From positions 1 through 15,517 of the forward strand of contig SFNW01000035.1 of NCBI GenBank assembly GCA_004554105.1: a stretch of DNA of 15,517 nt, given 5' to 3'. The DNA comes from Clostridiales bacterium (lineage in GTDB: Bacteria > Bacillota > Clostridia > Oscillospirales > CAG-272). Position numbers and translations under genes: made by a program. Under the pieces are notes generated by a model. It was not told the origin of the DNA and searched no databases. It worked only from the letters and a program-made list of their open reading frames with translations. Below, piece by piece: positions 1-5,995 of this stretch (position 1 is the stretch's first letter; every line of letters begins with the position of its first letter).

Positions 1-17
1 TAAGCAGCTCTATTCAA

Positions 18-66
18 GGCTCCCTCCGTGAGGGAGCTGTCGCCGTAGGCGACTGAGGGAGTTTTT
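18..66 (+). repeat. Palindromic repeat copy A (two hairpins plus T-run)
   Basis: Seen directly: a 7-bp stem with arms 20-26 and 30-36 is followed by a 6-bp stem with arms 39-44 and 48-53, then a second GAGGGAG (55-61) and five T. The last GAGGGAG can also pair with 20-26, so two alternative folds exist. The same layout recurs at 1921-1969 and, with variations, at 79-125, 1618-1667, 1709-1757 and 1861-1907. The T-run means this copy could also act as a terminator for a gene to the left of the window; that is inference. Confidence 0.8.
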
Positions 67-78
67 GACACATAAAAG

Positions 79-125
79 ACTCCTTCCGCCACGCTTCGCG
101 TGTCACCTCCCTCAATGAGGGAGGC
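79..125 (-). repeat. Palindromic repeat copy B, inverted relative to copy A
   Basis: Read on the minus strand it begins with CCTCCCTC, a short loop and GAGGGAGG, then a second short stem (arms around 101-95 and 94-89) and ends GGAAGGAGT. This matches the order of elements in copy A but with diverged sequence. Copies A and B face each other across about 12 bases, forming an inverted doublet. Confidence 0.7.
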
Positions 126-213
126 TTGGTAAGATTGCTTATGATATGAAAAGAAATACCGACAGAGCCAAACAGTATTTCTTTTCAAACGATATTTTTC
201 TAAGGAGAGAACC

Positions 214-735
214 GTGAGCGCTCTGCTGATTCCCGATTTTATGTTTGACGTCTTTTCGGACGTCGACCCCGAATTTCTCAAAAAGCAGAAGATTACGACC
301 CTGCTCTGCGACATCGACAACACCCTCTCCCCCTACGAGGACGCCGTGCCGAGCGAAGCGGTGCGCGACTGGGTGCGCGAACTGCAGGCGGCGGGGATTT
401 CGCTCGCGCTGATTTCCAACAATACGCCAAAGCGGGTCGAAACCTACAACGCGCCGCTCGGACTTGTCGCCTACGCCGACGCGAAAAAACCGTCGAAACA
501 GCGCTATCTCGACGCGATGTCGAAGCTCGGCGTCGACCGAAAACACTGCGCGGTACTCGGTGACCAGCTTCTGACCGATGCGTGGTCGGCAAAGCGGCTC
601 GGCATTCCCTCGGTCATCGTCAAGCCGATTCGCGACAAAAAAACACTGTTTTTCCGCTTCAAGCGCGCGCTTGAAGTGCCGTTTATCAAAGCCTATCAAA
701 GGAAACAAAAAAGGAGTCAAACACATGGTCAATAA
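214..735 (+). CDS. yqeG: YqeG-family HAD-superfamily (IIIA) phosphatase
   Basis: A 173-residue protein with the full set of HAD phosphatase motifs. Motif I is CDIDNTL, with the nucleophile and acid/base pair D33 and D35. Motif II is ISNNT around S68. A lysine for motif III lies near K91/K92, and motif IV is GDQLLTD (D117, D122). Length and motif spacing fit the small YqeG family of cytosolic phosphatases, whose physiological substrate is not settled. The start is GTG 214, chosen because AAGGAGAG lies at 202-209 and the protein begins just before the family's usual PD-F--- segment. The stop overlaps the start of the next gene by 11 bases, so the two are probably cotranslated. The long minus-strand frame opposite has no ribosome site or recognisable motif and was dropped. 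Confidence 0.9.
   Translation: MSALLIPDFMFDVFSDVDPEFLKKQKITTLLCDIDNTLSPYEDAVPSEAVRDWVRELQAAGISLALISNNTPKRVETYNAPLGLVAYADAKKPSKQRYLDAMSKLGVDRKHCAVLGDQLLTDAWSAKRLGIPSVIVKPIRDKKTLFFRFKRALEVPFIKAYQRKQKRSQTHGQ
709..715 (+). promoter_or_regulatory. Ribosome binding site that fixes the start of the endonuclease IV-like gene
   Basis: AAGGAGT ends nine bases before ATG 725. The reading frame is open from 578, but no ribosome site precedes that earlier ATG and the extra 49 residues would lie almost wholly inside the phosphatase gene. ATG 725 is therefore the supported start. Confidence 0.8.
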
Positions 736-1585
736 GCGAAATCGACCCTACTTCGGTCCGGGCGGAAACAGCGAGAGCTTTTACGCCGCGGGCAACAAAA
801 GTACAAAGCAAGCACCCGCATGGCTTGTCGCGTTTGGGCTGGACGCCTACGAATACGAGGCGGGCAACGGGCTGACCGCGGGCGAGAAATCGCTGCGCGA
901 GGTCGGCGAGGCGGCAAAGGAGCACGGCATTTCGATGTCGTTTCACACGCCGTATTTCATTTCGCTCTCGGGCGTCGACCCCGAAAAGCGCCTGAAGAGC
1001 ATCGACTATATCGAAAAGAGCCTGTGGGCGGCGTCGCTGCTCGGCGCGGACGAAATCGTCATTCACTGCGGCTCGGCGGGCAAAATCAGCCGCGAGGAGG
1101 CGATGCGCCTCTCCGCCGACACGCTGTACAAGACGCTGGAAAAGGTCGGCGAGCCGCACATCGCGCTCGGCATCGAGACGATGGGCAAGCAAAATCAGCT
1201 CGGCACGCTCGACGAGGTACTCGAGCTTTGCAAAATGGACGCGCGGCTGTCACCCGTGGTCGATTTCGGGCATTTGAACGCCCGCGACTGCGGCGGGGTA
1301 TTTCCGAATGCCGACGCCTACCGCGCACTGTTTGACAAGGTGGCAAACGCGCTCGGCGACGACAAGGCGCGCTATATGCACTGCCACTTCTCGAAAATCG
1401 AGTGGACGGCGGCGGGCGAAAAGCGTCATCTCACCTTTGCCGACGGCGAATACGGCCCCGATTTCGAGCCGCTGATGGAAGCGATTGCGAAAGAGCGGCT
1501 TTGCCCCCGCATCATCTGCGAGTCGGCAGGCACGATGGCAGAGGACGCCCTCACCATGAAGCAGTGCTATTTGGGATTGGTATAA
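725..1585 (+). CDS. Endonuclease IV-like AP endonuclease / xylose isomerase-like TIM-barrel protein
   Basis: A 286-residue protein of the AP endonuclease family 2 / TIM-barrel fold. Family members cut DNA 5' to abasic sites using three zinc ions. Candidate metal ligands sit in the expected order: H74 (FHTPYF), H114 (VIHCGS), E151 (GIETMG), D180 and H183 (VVDFGH), H219 or H221 (MHCHFSK), a late H235/D240 region, and E266 (ICES). The length matches bacterial Nfo (about 280). Several motifs are diverged from E. coli Nfo: the E151 motif reads ETMGKQNQLG, and the usual HLNDSK region reads MHCHFSK. A sugar-phosphate-processing TIM-barrel role therefore cannot be excluded from sequence alone. It overlaps the YqeG gene by 11 bases. 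A palindromic repeat starts about 30 bases after the stop, but no T-run terminator was found there. Confidence 0.75.
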   Translation: MVNKRNRPYFGPGGNSESFYAAGNKSTKQAPAWLVAFGLDAYEYEAGNGLTAGEKSLREVGEAAKEHGISMSFHTPYFISLSGVDPEKRLKSIDYIEKSLWAASLLGADEIVIHCGSAGKISREEAMRLSADTLYKTLEKVGEPHIALGIETMGKQNQLGTLDEVLELCKMDARLSPVVDFGHLNARDCGGVFPNADAYRALFDKVANALGDDKARYMHCHFSKIEWTAAGEKRHLTFADGEYGPDFEPLMEAIAKERLCPRIICESAGTMAEDALTMKQCYLGLV

Positions 1586-1617
1586 GAAGAAGAAGAAGTA
1601 AAAACGCACAAGAATTA

Positions 1618-1667
1618 AGCCTTCCCCGTTGGGGAAGGTGGCGCCGTAGGCGACGGATGAGGGCTTT
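1618..1667 (+). repeat. Palindromic repeat copy C1
   Basis: CCTTCCCC and GGGGAAGG form an 8-bp stem with a 3-base loop (1620-1638). A second stem with GCGCCG-like arms follows, then GGATGAGGGCTT. It is a CTTCCCC variant of the CTCCCTC repeats elsewhere in the window and is oriented towards copy C2. Confidence 0.75.
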
Positions 1668-1708
1668 CAGGCAGTCGAACAGACAAAGCAGGACATCTTG
1701 CTCTGTAA

Positions 1709-1757
1709 AATCCCTCATCAGTCGCGTTCCGCGACAGCTTCCCCCAAGGGAAGCCCT
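1709..1757 (-). repeat. Palindromic repeat copy C2, inverted relative to C1
   Basis: On the minus strand it reads GGGCTTCCC, loop, GGGGGAAGC, then a TCGCG/CGCGA stem, then TGATGAGGGA. This is the same order as C1. C1 and C2 face each other around a 41-base core, so 1618-1757 forms one imperfect inverted-repeat unit resembling a MITE or REPIN. Confidence 0.75.
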
Positions 1758-1860
1758 AAAATCAGCTGCAATTCCTAAATAATCATTTTTTTCCTGCAAA
1801 AATGCGGAAAACACCCACATACCCGGAGGGGCATTTTCTTATCCGCCGCAAAAAAGTGAA

Positions 1861-1907
1861 CTCCTTCCGGCACGTTGGAACGCGCCACCTCCCTCGACGA
1901 GGGAGGC
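1861..1907 (-). repeat. Palindromic repeat copy D
   Basis: Minus-strand reading gives GCCTCCCTC, loop, GAGGGAGG, then a TGGCGCG-containing stem, then GGAAGGAGTT. It is close to copy B (79-125), including the GGAAGGAGT end. It points away from copy E, unlike the facing A/B and C1/C2 doublets. Confidence 0.75.
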
Positions 1908-1920
1908 AAGAAGATTCATA

Positions 1921-1969
1921 GGCTCCCTCCTTGAGGGAGCTGTCGCCGAACGGCGACTGAGGGAGTTTT
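1921..1969 (+). repeat. Palindromic repeat copy E
   Basis: Nearly identical to copy A (18-66): GGCTCCCTC, loop, GAGGGAGCTGTCGCCG, loop, CGGCGACTGAGGGAGTTTT. The loop of the second stem differs (GAA in place of TA) with compensation in the flanking pair, so the hairpin is preserved. Confidence 0.8.
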
Positions 1970-2051
1970 CTTCGGCATTTTCCTATCCGCCCGCATTCAT
2001 CAACAAAAATTCATTTTTTCTCTGCGAAAATGCAGAAAAGGAGCGTTATAT

Positions 2052-3119
2052 ATGACCAGAGCAGACAAACTTCGCGAAAAAATCGCGTCCTTTGCGGACG
2101 CAATCGTGCTCACCGAACCCCTCAGCCAGTATTACATCTGCGGCTTCCGCTACACCGACGGCTATGTCCTCGTCACGGCAAAAAGCGCGCACCTGATTAC
2201 CGACTTCCGCTATGTCGAGGCGGCGCAGAAACTCGCGCCTGCGGGCTTTGAAATCGTCACGCCCCCGCGCGGCGACGGCATGGTAAAGTATATGCGCGAG
2301 GTGCTTGAGCGCGAGGGCGCAAAGACCGTCGCGTTTGAGGAGGACCGCATCACCTATGCCGAGCATGAAAAACTCGCGAACGCGCTCGGCGTCACGCTCG
2401 TTCCCTCGCGCGGCGCGGTCGAAACGATGCGCCGCATCAAGGACAAGGGCGAGGTGGACAAGATGCGCGCCGCACAGAAGATTACCGACGACGCATTCAC
2501 CCACATTCTCGGCGTGATTACGCCCGAGATGACCGAAATTGAGGTCGCCACCGAACTGGAATACTTCATGCGCAAGCACGGCGCGGAGGACAAGAGTTTT
2601 GACACCATCTGCGTGTCGGGCAGCGCGTCCTCCCTGCCCCACGGCGTACCGCGCAATGTAAAGCTCGAGCGCGGCTTCCTCACGATGGACTTCGGCTGCA
2701 TCATCGACGGCTACCATTCCGATATGACCCGCACGGTCTGCCTCGGCAAAGCCGACGACGAGATGAAGCGGCTCTATGCCACGGTGCTGAAGGCGCAGCT
2801 TGCCGCCATGGAGGGCGCGAAGGTCGGCATGAAGTGCGCGGCAGTCGACGCCATCGCGCGCGACATCATTGAGGACGCGGGCTATCACGGCGCATTCGGT
2901 CACTCGCTCGGTCACAGCGTCGGTCTGGAGATTCACGAGGCGCCGAACTTCGCGCCCCGCTCGTCCGACTTCTTCGAGAACGGGCACGTCATAACCGTCG
3001 AGCCGGGCATCTATCTTGCCGGCAAATACGGCTGCCGCATCGAGGACATGATTTACGCCGAGGACGGCAAGGTGATTTCGCTGACTGCTTCGGGCAAGCA
3101 GCTCATCGAGTTGTTCTGA
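2052..3119 (+). CDS. M24-family aminopeptidase P-like metallopeptidase (Xaa-Pro dipeptidase/aminopeptidase)
   Basis: A 355-residue cytosolic peptidase expected to release or cleave at N-terminal X-Pro bonds. Residues 1-125 form the creatinase-like N-terminal domain and about 130-355 the pita-bread catalytic domain. All five metal ligands of the M24 fold are visible: D213 (MDFG), D224 (HSDMTRT), H288 (GHSLGHSVG), E317 (VEPGIY) and E331 (RIEDM). H295 (IHEAP) is the conserved second-shell histidine. Length matches the short, non-secreted YqhT/PepQ-like forms. Start ATG 2052 follows AAAAGGAG (2036-2043). In many Clostridia a gene of this family precedes efp; here an SPFH gene lies between them. 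Exact dipeptidase versus aminopeptidase specificity cannot be read from sequence. Confidence 0.92.
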   Translation: MTRADKLREKIASFADAIVLTEPLSQYYICGFRYTDGYVLVTAKSAHLITDFRYVEAAQKLAPAGFEIVTPPRGDGMVKYMREVLEREGAKTVAFEEDRITYAEHEKLANALGVTLVPSRGAVETMRRIKDKGEVDKMRAAQKITDDAFTHILGVITPEMTEIEVATELEYFMRKHGAEDKSFDTICVSGSASSLPHGVPRNVKLERGFLTMDFGCIIDGYHSDMTRTVCLGKADDEMKRLYATVLKAQLAAMEGAKVGMKCAAVDAIARDIIEDAGYHGAFGHSLGHSVGLEIHEAPNFAPRSSDFFENGHVITVEPGIYLAGKYGCRIEDMIYAEDGKVISLTASGKQLIELF

Positions 3120-3165
3120 GTCCGCTGTCTGCCGTAGATTGAACTAAATTTCAGGAGGTTTTCCC

Positions 3166-4101
3166 ATGGTTGCATTATTCTTCATCGGCGTTCTTGTGGT
3201 TCTCGCCTCGCTTATCGCCATGCTTGCGCTGGCGAAAAAGGGCAAAAAGGGCGGCGGCTTCATCTGCCTCGGCGGCATGGCGCTCGGCGTGCTTGTCGTC
3301 GCGCTGAGCTGCGTCGCCTCGGTGCCGACGGGTCACACCGGCATCGTCACCACCTTCGGTCATGTCGAGGACTTCACGCTCGAAGCGGGCGTGCATTTCA
3401 AGCTGCCGTGGCAGCAGGTCATCAATATGGATAACCGCAATCAGAAAGCCACCGTGGATATGAACTGCTTCTCAAGCGACATTCAGGAGGTCTCGGTCAC
3501 CTACACCATCAACTATCAGATTGAAAAGGCGAACGCGCAGACGATTTACAAGACCATCGGCACGGGCTATTTCTCCACGGTCATTGCGCCCCGCATTCAG
3601 GAGGCGGTCAAGAGCGTGATTGCCAAGTACAATGCCGAAAACCTGATTTCCAACCGCGAAAAGCTCTCCGAGGAGGTCAAGGATATTCTCGTCGAAAAGC
3701 TCACGCAGTACAACATCGAGGTACTGGACGCTTCGATTGAAAACCTCGACTTCTCCGACGTGTTCACCAACGCGGTCGAGGCAAAGCAGGTCGCCGAGCA
3801 GAACAAGCTGAAGGCGCAGATTGAGCAGGAGCAGGCAATTATCGAGGCGGAGGCTGCCGCCAAGCGCACGGTCATCGAGGCGGAAGCCGCGGCGGAGGTC
3901 ACCAAGATCGAAGCCGACGTTGCGCAGTACGCGGGCGAAAAGGAAGCCGAGAAAAACCGCAAGCTTGCCGAGACGCTCACCGACGAACTGGTGCGCTACT
4001 ACTACGCCGAGAAATGGGACGGCAAGCTGCCGACCTTTGTCGGCGGTGACGGCGGCACGCTGCCGATTCTCAACTTCGGCGAGCCGCTTGCAGGCGAATA
4101 A
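3166..4101 (+). CDS. SPFH/prohibitin-domain membrane protein
   Basis: A 311-residue protein. Two hydrophobic segments (about 2-23 and 31-53) flank a short KKGKKGGG loop, giving an N-terminal membrane hairpin. The SPFH/Band 7 domain follows (about 54-205), opening with VPTGHTGIVTTFG and containing LPWQQV. An alanine/glutamate-rich helix (about 205-272) is the likely coiled coil. The C-terminus is YYYAEKWDGKLP followed by a glycine-rich end. Family members form oligomers in membrane microdomains; the substrate here is unknown. Start ATG 3166 has a strong AGGAGG (3153-3158). The gene follows the peptidase by 46 bases with no terminator between, so cotranscription is likely, and it ends at a strong terminator that separates it from efp. 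Confidence 0.9.
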   Translation: MVALFFIGVLVVLASLIAMLALAKKGKKGGGFICLGGMALGVLVVALSCVASVPTGHTGIVTTFGHVEDFTLEAGVHFKLPWQQVINMDNRNQKATVDMNCFSSDIQEVSVTYTINYQIEKANAQTIYKTIGTGYFSTVIAPRIQEAVKSVIAKYNAENLISNREKLSEEVKDILVEKLTQYNIEVLDASIENLDFSDVFTNAVEAKQVAEQNKLKAQIEQEQAIIEAEAAAKRTVIEAEAAAEVTKIEADVAQYAGEKEAEKNRKLAETLTDELVRYYYAEKWDGKLPTFVGGDGGTLPILNFGEPLAGE

Positions 4102-4105
4102 AGCG

Positions 4106-4136
4106 AAAAACGGTGACGAAAGTCACCGTTTTTGCC
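4106..4136 (+). terminator. Intrinsic terminator after the SPFH gene
   Basis: A perfect 12-bp stem (4106-4117 with 4122-4133) around a GAAA loop. The upstream arm starts with five A and the downstream arm ends in a T-run, so it may work in both directions. Confidence 0.92.
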
Positions 4137-4165
4137 GTTTTTGCCGACTTTTTTGCATAAACCTA

Positions 4166-4194
4166 TTGCAATTCCTCAAAAAATAAGGTAGAAT
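4166..4194 (+). promoter_or_regulatory. Predicted sigma-A promoter of efp
   Basis: TTGCAA (4166-4171) and TAGAAT (4189-4194) are separated by exactly 17 bases in an AT-rich stretch directly after the SPFH terminator. A start around 4200-4202 would give a leader of about 85 bases before ATG 4287. Confidence 0.75.
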
Positions 4195-4225
4195 AAACTG
4201 TATTTTATTGGGTGAGTGAGAGCGA

Positions 4226-4269
4226 CAACGACCTCGCGCCTCGACCTATTCTATAATTTACGGTCGTTG
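4226..4269 (+). promoter_or_regulatory. Leader hairpin ending next to the efp ribosome site
   Basis: CAACGACC (4226-4233) is a perfect complement of GGTCGTTG (4262-4269), with a 28-base loop. The downstream arm ends two bases before the GAAGGA ribosome site (4271-4276), so folding could affect initiation. The pairing is seen in sequence; a regulatory role is inference. Confidence 0.45.
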
Positions 4270-4286
4270 GGAAGGATTTTATAGTT

Positions 4287-4844
4287 ATGGTAGTAGCAGG
4301 AGATTTCAAAAACGGCGTTACTTTTGAGATGGACGGCAACGTACTCCAGGTCATTGAATTCCAGCACGTCAAGCCCGGCAAAGGCGCAGCATTCGTCCGC
4401 ACCAAGCTGAAGAACGTCATCACCGGCGCAGTCGTCGAGAGAACCTTCAGCCCCACGGATAAGTTTGAGAACGCTTACGTCGAGCGCAAGGATATGCAGT
4501 ATCTTTACAACGACGGCGAGCTGTACTATTTCATGGACATGGAGACCTACGATCAGCTCCCCCTCAACAAGGACAAGCTCGGTGACGACTTCCGTTTCGT
4601 CAAGGAGAATATGATGTGCCGCATCGTTTCCTACAAGGGCAACGTCTTTGCGGTTGAGCCGCCCACGTTCGTCGAACTCGAAGTTACCGACACCGAGCCG
4701 GGCTTCAAGGGCGATACCGCGACCGGCACGACCAAGCCCGCAACGCTGGAGACCGGCGCTGTTATTAAGGTTCCGCTCTTTGTCAACACCGGCGACATTC
4801 TCAAGGTCGACACGAGAACGGGCGAATACCTGTCCAGAGCATAA
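4287..4844 (+). CDS. efp: Translation elongation factor P
   Basis: A 185-residue protein, the usual EF-P length, which binds stalled ribosomes between the P and E sites and promotes peptide bond formation at polyproline stretches. The N-terminal KOW-like domain carries the loop KPGKGAAF, with the expected modified lysine at K32 (the position modified in B. subtilis EF-P; E. coli uses K34). The C-terminal half has the family motifs YLYNDGELYYFMD and PLFVNTGD, and ends GEYLSRA. Start ATG 4287 follows GAAGGA (4271-4276). The gene has its own promoter and is closed by a terminator at 4850-4875. No EpmA/EpmB-type modification gene is nearby, which is normal for Gram-positives. Confidence 0.98.
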   Translation: MVVAGDFKNGVTFEMDGNVLQVIEFQHVKPGKGAAFVRTKLKNVITGAVVERTFSPTDKFENAYVERKDMQYLYNDGELYYFMDMETYDQLPLNKDKLGDDFRFVKENMMCRIVSYKGNVFAVEPPTFVELEVTDTEPGFKGDTATGTTKPATLETGAVIKVPLFVNTGDILKVDTRTGEYLSRA

Positions 4845-4849
4845 ACATG

Positions 4850-4875
4850 AAAAGTGCCGGCAAACGGCACTTTTT
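4850..4875 (+). terminator. Intrinsic terminator after efp
   Basis: AAAAGTGCCG (4850-4859), loop GCAAA, CGGCACTTTT (4865-4874), with the T-run continuing to 4875. The hairpin begins six bases after the efp stop codon. Confidence 0.9.
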
Positions 4876-4944
4876 GTTCGGATTCTGACTGAAATGTGCG
4901 GCAGATGCCGATACTATCTATATTCATCACAGGAGGATTGAAAC

Positions 4945-5376
4945 ATGACGATTACCGAAAAGACCGCGTATCTGAAGGGACTTCTGGAAGGTCTCTCGAT
5001 TGACGAAAGCAAGCCCGAGGGCAAGCTGCTGAAGGCTGTTGTCGAGACGCTCGACGAAATGGCAAACGACCTGGAAGACCTCGGCGGCGACGTTGCAACG
5101 CTGAACGACTATGTCGAAGAGCTTGACGAGGACCTCGGCGAGGTCGAGGAATACCTCTGCGACTGCGACGAGGACGACGAATACGACGAGGACGAGGAGT
5201 GCGACGGCGACTGCGAAGACTGCGACTGCGATTGCGACGGCTTCTACGAAGTGGTCTGCCCGCACTGCGGCGAAACGGTCTGCTTCGACGAGACCTGCGA
5301 CCCCCGCGACCTGGTCTGCCCCGCCTGCCAGGAGCATTTTGACTGCCTCGACGCCCCCGATACCGACGCAGAATAA
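4945..5376 (+). CDS. CD1247-like acidic protein with C-terminal zinc ribbon
   Basis: A 143-residue, very acidic protein. The N-terminal 70 residues form a helical domain (TEKTAYLKGLLEGL...) that resembles the CD1247 N-terminal domain found beside efp in Clostridia. Residues 72-98 are an Asp/Glu/Cys tract with seven cysteines (C72, C74, C86, C90, C93, C95, C97). The C-terminus is a zinc-ribbon: CPHC (105-108), C113, C118, then CPAC (125-128). Start ATG 4945 follows AGGAGG (4931-4936). A strong terminator follows at 5399. The molecular role of the family is unknown; zinc binding is inferred from the CxxC pairs. It is the last host gene before the phage-like region. Confidence 0.85.
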   Translation: MTITEKTAYLKGLLEGLSIDESKPEGKLLKAVVETLDEMANDLEDLGGDVATLNDYVEELDEDLGEVEEYLCDCDEDDEYDEDEECDGDCEDCDCDCDGFYEVVCPHCGETVCFDETCDPRDLVCPACQEHFDCLDAPDTDAE

Positions 5377-5398
5377 AAACAAATCATAAAGTTAACCC

Positions 5399-5429
5399 CG
5401 CCCGACGGATTTCCGTCGGGCGTTTTTTT
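5399..5429 (+). terminator. Intrinsic terminator after the CD1247-like gene
   Basis: CGCCCGACGG (5399-5408), loop ATTT, CCGTCGGGCG (5413-5422), then seven T (5423-5429). It marks the end of the host transcription unit. Confidence 0.95.
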
Positions 5430-5460
5430 GTCTTTGCGCATGAATCCTTGCAAGACCGGC

Positions 5461-5506
5461 GATACAGGCACGAAATTGCCCGTGCGACGTTACAGCGCAC
5501 CGTATC
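5461..5506 (+). other. Possible structured RNA or DNA element (three-way junction)
   Basis: GATAC (5461-5465) pairs with GTATC (5502-5506). Inside, GGCA/TGCC (5467-5470 with 5477-5480, 6-base loop) and GTGCG/CGCAC (5482-5486 with 5496-5500, 9-base loop) form two hairpins, with only single bases between the stems. An intrinsic terminator starts 13 bases further on. No promoter was recognised, and the stems are short enough for chance to remain possible. It does not match a tRNA. Confidence 0.3.
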
Positions 5507-5518
5507 TTTGTAAATCCC

Positions 5519-5548
5519 GCCTCGGAACAAAAGTTCCGAGGCTTTTTT
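5519..5548 (+). terminator. Second intrinsic terminator upstream of the phage genes
   Basis: GCCTCGGAAC (5519-5528), loop AAAA, GTTCCGAGGC (5533-5542), then six T. There is no coding gene between the previous terminator and this one. It therefore either backs up the first terminator or ends a short RNA from 5430-5518. Confidence 0.92.
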
Positions 5549-5632
5549 CTTTTTTCAAACCTGCCGAAATATCCCGACTTTGCGAAATACAATCAAAGAT
5601 GCGGCGGGGTGCGAACCGCCGACACACGCGAA

Positions 5633-5638
5633 AGGAGG
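5633..5638 (+). promoter_or_regulatory. Ribosome binding site that fixes the TerS start
   Basis: AGGAGG lies six bases before ATG 5645. The frame is open from an ATG at 5609, but that codon has no ribosome site, so the shorter form is supported. Confidence 0.8.
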
Positions 5639-5644
5639 AAGCGC

Positions 5645-5995
5645 ATGAAGGACAAGGACGAAAAGAACGAAACCGAAGTCGAAGCCGAAAAACGCACGGG
5701 CGAGGGCATCGCAACCGAGCGCGAAGTGCTGGAAGCGCTGACGCGCATTCTGCGCCGCGCCGAGACCGAGGACGCAGTCGTCAAGCTGCGCACCGAGACC
5801 CGCTCGACAGACGAGGACGGCAGGGCGTATATCGACAGAGACGAGCATGTTGAGATGCACGAACAACGTCCGAAGCTCGCCGATGTCATTCACGCCGCCG
5901 AACTGCTCGGCAAGTATCACGGTATGTTCGGCGAACGGCTGGAGGGCAGCATCGCCCTGCCGGTCATCATCTGCGGCGAGGACGAGTTGAAGTGA
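5645..5995 (+). CDS. Phage terminase small subunit-like protein, lacking the N-terminal HTH domain
   Basis: A 116-residue protein directly ahead of the large terminase and overlapping it by four bases (GTGA). Residues 22-100 resemble the C-terminal oligomerisation half of Terminase_2-type small subunits: TEREVLEALTRIL, then HEQRPKLADVIHAAELLGKYHGMF, and a short VIICGEDEL end. Small subunits of this type normally start with a helix-turn-helix region that recognises phage DNA. Here it is replaced by about 20 mostly charged residues. No HTH is encoded in any frame just upstream. It may rely on another DNA-binding partner, be an ancestral minimal form, or be defective. Start ATG 5645 is set by AGGAGG at 5633-5638. 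Confidence 0.7.
   Translation: MKDKDEKNETEVEAEKRTGEGIATEREVLEALTRILRRAETEDAVVKLRTETRSTDEDGRAYIDRDEHVEMHEQRPKLADVIHAAELLGKYHGMFGERLEGSIALPVIICGEDELK

Larger units (their letters stand above)
1586..2051. other. 466-base gene-free region rich in palindromic repeats
   Basis: No supported gene lies here; short frames on both strands run through the repeats and lack ribosome sites. The stretch holds four copies of the palindromic repeat family (1618-1667, 1709-1757, 1861-1907, 1921-1969). It also holds two diverged direct repeats that bracket the last two copies: about 29 bases at 1783-1811 and 2011-2039 (25 of 29 identical by eye), and about 21 bases at 1830-1850 and 1974-1995. The final bases carry the ribosome site of the aminopeptidase gene (AAAAGGAG, 2036-2043). 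No convincing sigma-A promoter was recognised. Confidence 0.7.

Noticed and set aside
1584..1598. (AAG)5 microsatellite at the end of the endonuclease IV-like gene
   Set aside because: It begins in the stop codon and lies outside the coding region, so length change would have no obvious effect.
1618..1969. Clustered palindromic repeats as a CRISPR array
   Set aside because: Spacing is irregular (about 14 to 105 bases), copies occur in both orientations and differ in sequence, and no cas gene is present.
2046..2987. 313-residue minus-strand frame opposite the aminopeptidase gene
   Set aside because: All M24 metal ligands lie in the plus-strand frame, and the antisense frame shows no domain or start signal.
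5583..5598. TACAAT (5588-5593) as the -10 box of a phage late promoter
   Set aside because: No acceptable -35 hexamer lies 16-18 bases upstream, so a sigma-A promoter could not be supported.
5601..5620. GCGG...GTGCGAACCGCC stretch resembling a tRNA T-arm, a common prophage attachment target
   Set aside because: The loop lacks the TTCRA core, and no acceptor, D or anticodon arm can be built upstream, so it is not a tRNA fragment that can be supported.
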